Origin: ANME-2 cluster archaeon
GTDB taxonomy: Archaea > Halobacteriota > Methanosarcinia > Methanosarcinales > Methanogasteraceae
Direction of reading: 5' to 3'
Assembly: GCA_003601535.1 (NCBI GenBank)
Contig: PIXW01000108.1
Span: forward strand, 1 to 8,948
DNA: 8,948 nucleotides
Numbering within the stretch: position 1 is the stretch's first letter; every line of letters begins with the position of its first letter. This document shows, one piece after another, positions 1 to 7,430 of the stretch. Under the pieces are notes generated by a model that ran no database searches, had not been told where the DNA came from, and saw only the letters and a list, made by a program, of their open reading frames with translations. Position numbers and translations under genes: made by a program.

Positions 1-696
1 GCACCGCATCAGAAGGATCGATGTAGTTCGGATGGAGTAGCCATCAACGTTCTGGATCAGGACATCAGAGATAAGATCAGGGTCGGAAAAGTCTCCACGG
101 CAACCCTCTTTGTGGTGGACGCATCCGGCTCGATGGGCGCTTCGAACCGGATGGAGAGCGCTAAAGGGGCGGTTCTCTCGCTCCTCATGGATTCGTACCA
201 GAAGCGTGATAGGATCGGGATGGTTGCGTTCCGCGGAAATGACGCGGATGTTCTGCTCCCGCTCTCCAGAAGCGTTGATCTCGCATTCAAACGATTACGT
301 GACCTTCCGACAGGCGGAAAAACACCTCTATCCGCGGGGTTTAACTCGGGACTGAATCTGCTTCTAACAGAGCTCAGGAAAAATGAAGAGATGATTCCGA
401 TAATGATTCTGATATCGGACGGACGTGCAAATGTCCCACTGGGAAATGCTGGAATCAAAGAAGAACTGCGCAAAATCGCAGAAGAGGCGAGATCCGCGGG
501 GATTCATCTGGTTGTTCTCGATACCGAATCTGCGGGTGGAACGTTTATCAAGATGCATCTTGGATACTGCAGGGATATAGCGGAACATGCTGGCGGCAGG
601 TATTATCCGGTCGATCAACTATCATCCGGGCAGGTTCACGAGATCGTTGCAACCGAGCAGGAACTGCTGACAGAAATGCATTCGATGTGGTGTTGA
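1..696 (+). CDS. chlD: ChlD/BchD-like chelatase subunit, VWA domain (5' partial)
   Basis: This is the C-terminal part of a magnesium/cobalt chelatase D-type subunit. The frame is open to base 1 with no stop, so the gene starts outside the window; 231 codons are visible, and the Met at 112 is internal, not the start. What is seen is a von Willebrand A domain with a complete MIDAS metal site: DASGS at visible residues 40-44, Thr108 in the segment TGGKTPL (104-110), and Asp140 in ISDGRAN (138-144). The stretch before it (DQDIRDKIR, 19-27) fits the linker that precedes the VWA domain in this family. In known chelatases the D subunit, with an AAA+ I subunit, forms an ATP-driven ring acting on the large H/CobN subunit. 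In archaea I and D are often fused, so an AAA+ domain probably lies upstream; that is inference. The stop is one base before cobN, so the two are almost certainly co-transcribed. Confidence 0.88.
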   Translation, partial: APHQKDRCSSDGVAINVLDQDIRDKIRVGKVSTATLFVVDASGSMGASNRMESAKGAVLSLLMDSYQKRDRIGMVAFRGNDADVLLPLSRSVDLAFKRLRDLPTGGKTPLSAGFNSGLNLLLTELRKNEEMIPIMILISDGRANVPLGNAGIKEELRKIAEEARSAGIHLVVLDTESAGGTFIKMHLGYCRDIAEHAGGRYYPVDQLSSGQVHEIVATEQELLTEMHSMWC

Positions 697-697
697 T

Positions 698-3600
698 ATG
701 AAGATCGTATCGATAACATGGAGCAGCGATGTGTCGCTCCTTGCCGAGGCGTGTGCTGAGCTTGATATAGCGCTGAACGCATGGTCCGTACATGATCTCA
801 AGGATGAAGCGGAACGAGAGCGCTGTACAGAATCATTCAGGCACGCAGATGTTATCCTTCTGCATCCGACAAACGAAGGTGTCTGGGACGATATCATCGA
901 AAAATTGAGCGGCGGTACTCCGATAATCTCTTTTGGTTACGATCCGTCATTCTGGCAGCTTTCAAACGTTCCACTGGAGATTACCGCAACGGTCAATGCA
1001 TACCATGTGTATGGTGGACTGGAAAATACGAAAAACATGCTCAAATACATCGGAAAAGAGATTTTGGGCATGGAATATGAATATGAGCCCCCGGAAGAGA
1101 CGATGTGGCAGGGAATATATCATCCGGACGCTGATACGGCTTTCGATAACATCGAAGAGTATCTGAGATGGTATAAACCGGAATCAAAGCATACCATCGG
1201 GATACTGTTCCACAGGACATACTGGGCGAATGGGGATCTTGAGATCACGAATGCATTGATCCGCGAACTTGAAAAGGAGTTTAATGTGATTCCGGCATTC
1301 TGCTACGGGGTTGGCGATGCTGAACTCGGCGCTAAACAGGATAGCGAGGTCATCAAAGACTTTTTTATGAATCCTGTGCGTATCGATGCGCTCATAAACC
1401 TTCAATCGGTATTTGACATCGGAGATGATGAAGAATCTGCAGATGTACTGAAAGAACTCGATGTTCCGGTATTTCATCCATTGATGGCGTATCATGCAAC
1501 AGAAGCTGAGTGGAGCGCGGATGTTCTCGGACTATGCAGTACCGAGATCGGCTGGAGCGTTGCGATGCCTGAGTTCAAGGGTGTGATCGAACCAATCATC
1601 GTCGGGGTGTCACGATGCGAGGAGGATCACGGAACCGAGTTCGAGCGGCACACTGTAATCGAGGAGCGGGTGAGAAAGGTTGTGGGCAGGATCAAAAAAT
1701 GGATCAGACTCAAGAATAAAACAAAATCAGATCGAAAGATCGCATTCATTCTGCATAACAGCCCATGTGCAAGTCTGGAGGCGACCATCGGAGCCGGTGC
1801 CCATCTCGATACCCTTGAGAGCGTATCAAGGATACTCCATGCGATGAAGGAGAACGGGTATTCGGTGGATCCGCCTGAAAGCGGAAAAGATCTCATCGAT
1901 ACGATCCTGAGCCGCAAGGCAACCGCAGAGTTTCGATGGACCACGATCGATGAGATCGTAAAGAGCGGTGGAGTTCTTGCGATGGTTGGGATGGAAGAGT
2001 ACGAGGAATGGTTCGAGACCCTGTCACCGGATGTCAGGAAAAGGATGTGCGATGTATGGGGCAATCCTCCTGGAGAGGCAAAGGATGGTGTTCCTGCAGC
2101 GATGGTCTACGATGGCAGGATCGTTGTTACTGGCGTTAAATATGGAAATGCTGTGGTATGCATCCAGCCCAAGCGGGGATGTGCCGGATCAAGATGCGAT
2201 GGTCAGGTCTGCAAGATTCTGCATGATCCTGAGATTCCGCCGCCGCATCAATACATGGCTACATATCGGTACCTCGAAGACGGTTTCGGTGCGGATGCAA
2301 TCGTGCATGTCGGAACGCACGGAAACCTTGAATTCCTTCCTGGAAAGTCGGTTGCGCTTTCAGAGAGCTGCTATCCTGATATCGCAATCGGAAACATCCC
2401 GCATCTGTACATCTATAACTCGGACAATCCCCCTGAAGGTACGATTGCAAAGAGGAGAAGCTACGCTACACTGATCGACCATATGCAGACCGTTATGACA
2501 GAAAGCGGTCTTTATGGCGAGTTAAAGGAACTGGAAGACCGGATTGCAGAGTACAACAGGACAAAAGAATCGGATAAGGCAAGGGCACACGCTGCAGAGC
2601 ATGTTATCAGAGATCTCCTGACCACCACCGAACTTTCGAGAGAGATACAACTTGAAAAACTGATGAAAAAGGGAGTTTCATTCGAGAAGATCGCTGATGC
2701 AGCTCACGGCGCAATAACCCGCATCTATAACAGCCAGATTCCGGATGGGATGCATATATTTGGTGAAATTCCGAAAGGCGATAAAAAGGTAGAACTGATA
2801 TGTTCGATACTCAGATATGATTCTCTGTTGCGAAAGACGGTATCTGACCTGATGGATATGGACATTGAGATGTCAGATGATCTGTCAGAGGTCGATACGC
2901 TCGGAAAAGAACTGGTACGAAGATTTATAGAAAATGAAGGATCATCACTTGAGATTGTAAAGGATGTATTCGGAGATCGATTGAAGAGTGTGGACGAATC
3001 CGCAATCGCGCAGGTTAGAGATAAGATCTGCGATATCTCATCGCGGATCGATGCATCCGATGAGATCCGTGCACTGCTCCACGGCTTTGATGCCGGTTAC
3101 ACCGAGCCAGGTCCGTCAGGTCTCATAACAAGGGGAAAGCCAGAGATTCTCCCGACCGGCAGGAACTTCTATTCACTCGATCCGTCCAAGATACCCACGA
3201 AGGCGGCGTGGAGGATCGGGGTAAGGCTCGCTGAAGGCTTGATCGAGAAATACACGGAAGAGCACGGGAGAATCCCTGAGAATATTGCGATGTACTGGAT
3301 GGCGTCCGACATCATGTGGGCGGATGGAGAGCAGTTATCGCAGATCATGCACCTTGTAGGCTGCGAGCCGATCTGGGACGGCAGTCAGGTAAAAGGGTAC
3401 AGAATCGTTCCTCTTGAGGAGCTCAGCCGCCCGAGAATCGATGTGACGATCAGGGTTAGCGGAATCACGCGGGACTGTTTCTATAACTGTGTGGAGTTCC
3501 TTGATGAAGCGCTACGCGAGATAACGATCCTCGATGAGCCTGATGATATGAATTATCTAAAGAAACATGCATCGGATGGGAGTGATGCCCGCATATTCTC

Positions 3601-4402
3601 AAGCAAGCCAGGAACGTATGGCAACGGTGTGAATCTCGCTGTTTATTCCTCTGCATGGAAGGAGGACAAGGACCTCTCTGATGTGTACGTCTACTGGAAC
3701 GGATACGAGTACGGAAAAGGTGTCTTCGGGGCAGAATCTCATGATAAGTTCGTATCTCAACTAAAAACCGTTGATCTCACATTCAACAAGACTGTCACAG
3801 ATGAATACGACCTTTGCGGATGCTGCTGCTACTTTGGAACACACGGCGGGCTTACGACTGCTGCAAGAGAGATATCCGGAGGTGATGTCTCCACATACTA
3901 CGGTGATACCCGTGATGTGAACAGGGTTGAGATCAGAACGCTTGCTGATGAGATACGCAGAATCGCCAGGACGAAACTCTTGAACCCGAAATGGATCGAG
4001 GGCATGAAGAATCACGGCTACAAGGGAGCAGGTGACATATCGAAGCGGATAGGAAGAGTTTACGGCTGGGAGGCGACGACGCAGGAGGTCGATGACTGGA
4101 TATTCGATGATATCGCAAGGACGTTCGTGCTCGACCGCGAGATGCGGCAGTTCTTTGAAAAGAACAATCCTTATGCGCTCGAAGAGATTGGAAGAAGGCT
4201 TCTTGAGGCTTATGAGCGGGGATTGTGGGATGCTGATCCTGATGTGATCGAAGGACTGAAGAACGCATATCTCGAGATGGAGGGCGTAATCGAGGAGAGG
4301 ATGGGCGATGTGACCGGAGACTTTCAGGGCGGATCGATCGATGTGGTGACAGCAGCGGAAGTCGGAGAGTGGAAGAAGAAGATAGAGGAGATCTTAGGGT
4401 GA
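698..4402 (+). CDS. cobN: CobN/BchH-like chelatase large subunit
   Basis: Complete 1234-residue protein of the CobN/BchH/ChlH family, at the family's usual length of about 1200-1300. This subunit binds the tetrapyrrole and inserts the metal, driven by the ATPase subunits. Recognisable blocks in order are an N-terminal region with YGGLEN (104-110 region), GTHGNLEFLPGK (539-550, including conserved His541), an NPPEGTIAKRR block (577-587, the family's DPGEGxxAKRR), IDVTIRVSG (914-922) and LNPKWIEGMKNHGYKGA (1095-1111). Two Cys-rich patches stand out: C488, C495, C500, C505, and C1040, C1042, C1043, C1044 followed by YFGTHGG. The ATG at 698 follows the chlD-like stop by one base, with a weak GGTG ribosome site at 689-692. 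The metal is unknown: family members insert Mg or Co, archaea often use the small CbiX for cobalt and CfbA for nickel, so the role here is open. Confidence 0.93.
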   Translation: MKIVSITWSSDVSLLAEACAELDIALNAWSVHDLKDEAERERCTESFRHADVILLHPTNEGVWDDIIEKLSGGTPIISFGYDPSFWQLSNVPLEITATVNAYHVYGGLENTKNMLKYIGKEILGMEYEYEPPEETMWQGIYHPDADTAFDNIEEYLRWYKPESKHTIGILFHRTYWANGDLEITNALIRELEKEFNVIPAFCYGVGDAELGAKQDSEVIKDFFMNPVRIDALINLQSVFDIGDDEESADVLKELDVPVFHPLMAYHATEAEWSADVLGLCSTEIGWSVAMPEFKGVIEPIIVGVSRCEEDHGTEFERHTVIEERVRKVVGRIKKWIRLKNKTKSDRKIAFILHNSPCASLEATIGAGAHLDTLESVSRILHAMKENGYSVDPPESGKDLIDTILSRKATAEFRWTTIDEIVKSGGVLAMVGMEEYEEWFETLSPDVRKRMCDVWGNPPGEAKDGVPAAMVYDGRIVVTGVKYGNAVVCIQPKRGCAGSRCDGQVCKILHDPEIPPPHQYMATYRYLEDGFGADAIVHVGTHGNLEFLPGKSVALSESCYPDIAIGNIPHLYIYNSDNPPEGTIAKRRSYATLIDHMQTVMTESGLYGELKELEDRIAEYNRTKESDKARAHAAEHVIRDLLTTTELSREIQLEKLMKKGVSFEKIADAAHGAITRIYNSQIPDGMHIFGEIPKGDKKVELICSILRYDSLLRKTVSDLMDMDIEMSDDLSEVDTLGKELVRRFIENEGSSLEIVKDVFGDRLKSVDESAIAQVRDKICDISSRIDASDEIRALLHGFDAGYTEPGPSGLITRGKPEILPTGRNFYSLDPSKIPTKAAWRIGVRLAEGLIEKYTEEHGRIPENIAMYWMASDIMWADGEQLSQIMHLVGCEPIWDGSQVKGYRIVPLEELSRPRIDVTIRVSGITRDCFYNCVEFLDEALREITILDEPDDMNYLKKHASDGSDARIFSSKPGTYGNGVNLAVYSSAWKEDKDLSDVYVYWNGYEYGKGVFGAESHDKFVSQLKTVDLTFNKTVTDEYDLCGCCCYFGTHGGLTTAAREISGGDVSTYYGDTRDVNRVEIRTLADEIRRIARTKLLNPKWIEGMKNHGYKGAGDISKRIGRVYGWEATTQEVDDWIFDDIARTFVLDREMRQFFEKNNPYALEEIGRRLLEAYERGLWDADPDVIEGLKNAYLEMEGVIEERMGDVTGDFQGGSIDVVTAAEVGEWKKKIEEILG

Positions 4403-4492
4403 AGGATGTGGTCGTACATGTTTCGGAGTTGACAGCTCCGACCGCATCTGCTGGATCGATCTGGCTTGCATGTGAATCTGTTGAAATTGTGC
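4403..4492. other. Convergent intergenic gap
   Basis: Ninety bases separate the stop of cobN (+) from the stop of cmk (-). I see no gene here. The only structure is a short inverted repeat (listed separately). There is no clear long T tract on either strand, so any termination by T-rich sequence must be weak or lie inside the flanking genes. Confidence 0.7.
4423..4441. terminator. Small hairpin between convergent genes
   Basis: TCGGAG at 4423-4428 is the exact reverse complement of CTCCGA at 4436-4441, giving a 6-bp stem with a 7-base loop, or 7 bp with a 5-base loop if an inner T-G pair forms. It lies 21 bases after the cobN stop and between two converging transcription units, where it could act on both transcripts. 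No T run follows on either strand, and archaeal termination depends mainly on T tracts, so calling it a terminator is a guess from position; it may serve as a 3' end stabiliser or be chance. Confidence 0.3.
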
Positions 4493-5035
4493 CTATACAG
4501 CGGTTGGTGCAGCATGTATCGCTGCCTGGATGATTCTGGCGATCCCGTACTGATCCCATTTCCCTGAGTTGATCACAAGATCGTACACCCTCATATCACC
4601 AACATCTATACCATAATATTTCTCATACCGTTCGGCTTCACATGCCTCTCTCTCCTTTATATGCCGGGTCGCATCCTGTACCGGAACCTTTTCGCGATGC
4701 GCAACCCGCGCTGCTCTTGTATCCCGTGGTGCGGTGATAAATACTGCGAGATCAGGCTCTGTCATCCATGCAGAAAGCCTGCTCTCGATGATGATACCCT
4801 TCTTCGCATCTCTTGCATTCGATGCGATCTCCTTCTGGAACCGGTCGATCTGCTGATCGATGTCTGCATCGTCTGTTGCAAGTTCTCCAAACTCTTCTAA
4901 CGACATGCCATTCTCTTCTGCCATTCTTCGAAAGATGTCTCCAGCAGATACGAGATCGATACCAAGACGTCTCGATATAATGCCGGATACCGTACTGGTC
5001 CCGCTTCCTGGAAGACCGCTTATCGCGATGATCAT
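4493..5035 (-). CDS. cmk: Cytidylate kinase, archaeal type
   Basis: A 180-residue archaeal CMP/dCMP kinase (ATP + CMP or dCMP to ADP + CDP or dCDP), a cytosolic enzyme of pyrimidine nucleotide supply. The P-loop is GLPGSGTST at residues 7-15, with Thr in place of the usual Lys, as I recall for many euryarchaeal CMKs. It is followed by SAGDIFRRMA, an ESRLSAWM segment, AHREKVPVQDA (lid region), EACEAERYEKYYGID and VYDLVINSGKWD, all typical of this family. The ATG at 5035 puts the P-loop at the expected distance from the N-terminus. It lies 31 bases after arlI with no obvious TATA box between them, so it is probably the last gene of the arlH2-arlH1-arlI transcript. In many archaea cmk instead sits near ribosomal protein genes, secY and adk, so this neighbourhood is unusual. 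Confidence 0.93.
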   Translation of the reverse strand: MIIAISGLPGSGTSTVSGIISRRLGIDLVSAGDIFRRMAEENGMSLEEFGELATDDADIDQQIDRFQKEIASNARDAKKGIIIESRLSAWMTEPDLAVFITAPRDTRAARVAHREKVPVQDATRHIKEREACEAERYEKYYGIDVGDMRVYDLVINSGKWDQYGIARIIQAAIHAAPTAV

Positions 5036-5066
5036 ATAGGTATCAGGATCGTCTCATGGTACTTAT

Positions 5067-6710
5067 TCATATCGGGAACGGCAGCCCATCCACGCCGTGC
5101 TTGACAAAGTTCTTGATGATCTCATACACTTCATCGTACTGCTCAATATCGCGATTGACCATCTCATCGAGTATCCGCGCCCGCAGAAAGAGATCGTCGT
5201 ATATCTTCCTCGTATCCTCATACCCCTGGATCTTCGCAATCTTATCTTCCAGTATAAAACTGTTGTTCAAGCCCCTGAAATGATGGACATCGGTCTCCGG
5301 ATCCCATTTGAACACCGCCCTTGTCACAACACCGCCCACGTCCTCGTAATATCCCTCGATCTCCTCAATCGACAGACACCGCCGCAGGAATTTTCCTTTT
5401 ACATAAACAGCCTGCAGAATCATTGCAACATTGAGGTTGTCGATGAATGTAACCGGAATATTGATCGGGTCGCCTGTGAGCCTCTGGATCATCTTCTTGA
5501 CCGCTGATGCGTGGAATGTTGCAATCACTGGATGCCCGGTCTGCATCGCCTGGAATGCGGTTGCGCCTTCTGCCCCTCTGATCTCACCAACGATGATGTA
5601 ATTCGGTCTTGACCGGAGCGCGGCTTTTAAGAGCGTGAACGTATCGACCCTTGACTCCTGTGGTCCTGATTCTCTTGTTATGAGCCGCTGCCATACCTCA
5701 TGCGGCGGCAGCACCTCTGGCGTATCCTCGATGCTGTATATCTTGGAGTTCTCCTGTATGAAACAGAGACATGCATTCAACATCGTTGTTTTTCCGGATG
5801 CGGTCTCTCCTGAGAAGAATATGCTCATCCCGTTCTCAAGACACAGCCAGAGATATGCAGCCATCTCGGTGTTGATGCCGCCCCATTTGATCAACTGAAT
5901 GATACTGATCGATTCCTCGCTGAACTTCCGCATCGTGAAGCTGCTGCCTGCGATGCTGACATCCTCGCTGTAGATGATGTTGATTCTTGAGCCGTCCGGG
6001 AGTGCACCGTCAGCGATCGGCGTGGACTCGCTAACAGGCCTCCCTATGCGTTCGCTCATGCTCCGCATCCAGTTGTCAAGTGCCTTCTGTTCGCCGAAAT
6101 CGAGATTCGTTCGCAGCATCCCATATTTTTTGTGGATGATATATATATTATTGACACCGATGCTGTGAATATCCTCGAGGTACGGGTCCCGGATCACTGG
6201 TTCGATGGCTCCCGAGCCAATGATATCCCGTTCAAGATAATATGCTATCTTGTTATATTCAAACTGGGTGAGCGGAACCTTGCGATCGATTGCAGCGAAT
6301 CCGAGCCGTTCAACAACGTTCTTCCTGTTCGAGACCGCTCCGCCGGTACCGACGATCACAGACTCATTCAGTAACTTGGAAATCTGTGCACGCAGTTCGG
6401 TTTCCGATGCTGGAACAGGTTCATTCGGTGCTTTTTCAAGAATCTTGTTCTTTATAGCGCTGTACTTCTCCTGTTCTTCCTGCGATAATCTGGGCTCGAT
6501 CGCATAATATCTGATATGACCAAGTTTTTCTGTGCCGTACAGGTGGATAAAAATCGGATCTCCAACCGGAAGGATGATGTTTGGGAACTGCGGAAGATCT
6601 CCTGAAAGTTTCTGCATAAATTCCGGAGTTGTATTGGTTTCTTTGCGAAATGTCTGGACATATTCCTTCAAATGCGGATTTCTCTGCATTGCCATCTCAA
6701 ACTCATTCAT
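5067..6710 (-). CDS. arlI: Archaellum motor ATPase ArlI (FlaI)
   Basis: 547-residue hexameric ATPase of the type II/IV secretion superfamily, of the ArlI type that powers archaellum assembly and rotation at the cytoplasmic membrane. Motifs are Walker A GETASGKTT (301-309), Asp box IYSIEDTPE (324-332), Walker B IIVGEIRGAEG (372-382) and His box TGHPVIATFHAS (391-402). The long N-terminal domain and the tail, including a WDPETDVHHF segment (469-478), match ArlI better than pilus ATPases such as PilB. Length is normal for the family. I chose ATG 6710 because a strong site, TGAGGTG at 6717-6723, overlaps the arlH1 stop and lies 6 bases before it; a TTG at 6767 in the same frame would add 19 residues and overlap arlH1 by 47 bases. 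No arlJ membrane-platform gene follows; cmk does. A role in another archaeal secretion or pilus system is possible. Confidence 0.9.
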   Translation of the reverse strand: MNEFEMAMQRNPHLKEYVQTFRKETNTTPEFMQKLSGDLPQFPNIILPVGDPIFIHLYGTEKLGHIRYYAIEPRLSQEEQEKYSAIKNKILEKAPNEPVPASETELRAQISKLLNESVIVGTGGAVSNRKNVVERLGFAAIDRKVPLTQFEYNKIAYYLERDIIGSGAIEPVIRDPYLEDIHSIGVNNIYIIHKKYGMLRTNLDFGEQKALDNWMRSMSERIGRPVSESTPIADGALPDGSRINIIYSEDVSIAGSSFTMRKFSEESISIIQLIKWGGINTEMAAYLWLCLENGMSIFFSGETASGKTTMLNACLCFIQENSKIYSIEDTPEVLPPHEVWQRLITRESGPQESRVDTFTLLKAALRSRPNYIIVGEIRGAEGATAFQAMQTGHPVIATFHASAVKKMIQRLTGDPINIPVTFIDNLNVAMILQAVYVKGKFLRRCLSIEEIEGYYEDVGGVVTRAVFKWDPETDVHHFRGLNNSFILEDKIAKIQGYEDTRKIYDDLFLRARILDEMVNRDIEQYDEVYEIIKNFVKHGVDGLPFPI

Positions 6711-6716
6711 TGGAGA

Positions 6717-6723
6717 CACCTCA
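6717..6723 (-). promoter_or_regulatory. Ribosome binding site of arlI
   Basis: TGAGGTG on the minus strand, a good match to the archaeal anti-16S pairing sequence GGAGGTGA. Its TGA is also the stop codon of arlH1, so translation is probably coupled. The spacer to ATG 6710 is 6 bases. This site rules in favour of the ATG over the upstream TTG at 6767. Confidence 0.8.
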
Positions 6724-7416
6724 CGCAACCGCTGAAATCTCGATGACCAGTCCTGCTCCTGGCTCAATTCTGAATCCGATCATCTGGGTCACCTGCCCTT
6801 TTGCTCCTGTGAATTTGTTGATGACCATCGTTCGTTTGATCTCATTTCCTACCGCCTTTACCTGGAGGGACATATAAATATCACAGGATGAATGAAACAC
6901 CGACATGATATTCTCATCCAGTTGATCCGGCTCAAGTGTGACGATGATGATCTTTCCAATCCCGTTGAGTTTTTTGAAGAAAGACATGAGATCAAGTGTC
7001 TTCTCGGCATCTGCGCTGTATTTAATCAATGCCGATATGGTATCGATGACGATCACATCCTTCTCAAACAGTTCCTTTGCAGTCATCAAGCGCTGCAAAA
7101 AGTCGGTTCTGGTCTTTGCCGCCTGTACGAGCGGTATCACAGGTATGTATAGCAAATTCCCTTTCAACAGGTGATTTGCGATCGGATAATCAAGCGAATA
7201 CATCTGGTTGATGAACCCTTTGGTGGTCTGCTGGGTCGATATGATGGTAACCGTTGTTTTATTCTCGATCATCCCGTAACTGATCCGCTGGCAGATCGTG
7301 CTCTTGCCGCTGCCGCTGCCCCCCTCGATCACCACCAGCGAGCCTGGCGGAAAGCCATCTCCAAGTTTGCGATTGAATTCATCGCGTTCGAGATAGAACG
7401 ATCTCAGTTCAGCCAA
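6721..7416 (-). CDS. arlH: KaiC-like archaellum protein ArlH (FlaH), copy 1
   Basis: 231-residue RecA/KaiC-fold protein that in archaella binds ATP and docks on ArlI at the motor base. Walker A is GGSGSGKST (32-40), Walker B region VIVIDTIS (121-128), and TTKGFINQM (64-72) is the characteristic ArlH segment after strand 2. It ends with IEPGAGLVIEI, the usual family C-terminus. In the motif I expect as STE the residues are STQ (60-62). The start is set at TTG 7416, because the ribosome site GAGAGGTGA (7422-7430) covers a GTG at 7425 that gives the longest frame, and because starting here makes copies 1 and 2 align from their first residue without a gap. The neighbouring gene's stop lies inside the ribosome site, implying translational coupling. 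The function follows the family; a specialised role is possible since no arlF, G or J is adjacent. Confidence 0.88.
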   Translation of the reverse strand: MAELRSFYLERDEFNRKLGDGFPPGSLVVIEGGSGSGKSTICQRISYGMIENKTTVTIISTQQTTKGFINQMYSLDYPIANHLLKGNLLYIPVIPLVQAAKTRTDFLQRLMTAKELFEKDVIVIDTISALIKYSADAEKTLDLMSFFKKLNGIGKIIIVTLEPDQLDENIMSVFHSSCDIYMSLQVKAVGNEIKRTMVINKFTGAKGQVTQMIGFRIEPGAGLVIEISAVA

Positions 7417-7421
7417 ATCGG

Positions 7422-7430
7422 TCACCTCTC
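7422..7430 (-). promoter_or_regulatory. Ribosome binding site of arlH copy 1
   Basis: GAGAGGTGA on the minus strand is one of the strongest ribosome sites in the window. It contains both the arlH2 stop TGA (7422-7424) and a GTG (7423-7425) that would overlap the stop by four bases. A start cannot use a site that covers it, so TTG 7416, five bases downstream, is the probable start. Confidence 0.75.

Noticed and set aside
57..473. Long open frame on the minus strand opposite the chlD-like gene
   Set aside because: The VWA protein on the plus strand has clear motifs; the opposing frame gives an Arg/Ser-rich product with no recognisable domain and no ribosome site, and is a shadow.
1968..2474. 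168-residue plus-strand frame inside cobN
   Set aside because: It overlaps a conserved part of CobN in another frame and shows no domain or ribosome site.
3933..4559. 208-residue open frame on the minus strand over the cobN 3' end and into cmk
   Set aside because: The product is rich in Ser, Arg, His and Pro, typical of reading opposite a real gene; both real genes there carry conserved motifs.
4995..5018. P-loop of Cmk lacking the usual lysine (GLPGSGTST)
   Set aside because: From memory, Thr at this position is common in euryarchaeal cytidylate kinases (GTGTTT-type loops), and every other motif is intact, so this is not a sign of inactivity.
7304..7321. Short GC-rich repeat, ctgccgctgcc-like, present in both arlH genes (also near 8050-8067)
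   Set aside because: It encodes the GSGSGK of the Walker A motif in each paralog; it is coding similarity, not a separate repeat element.
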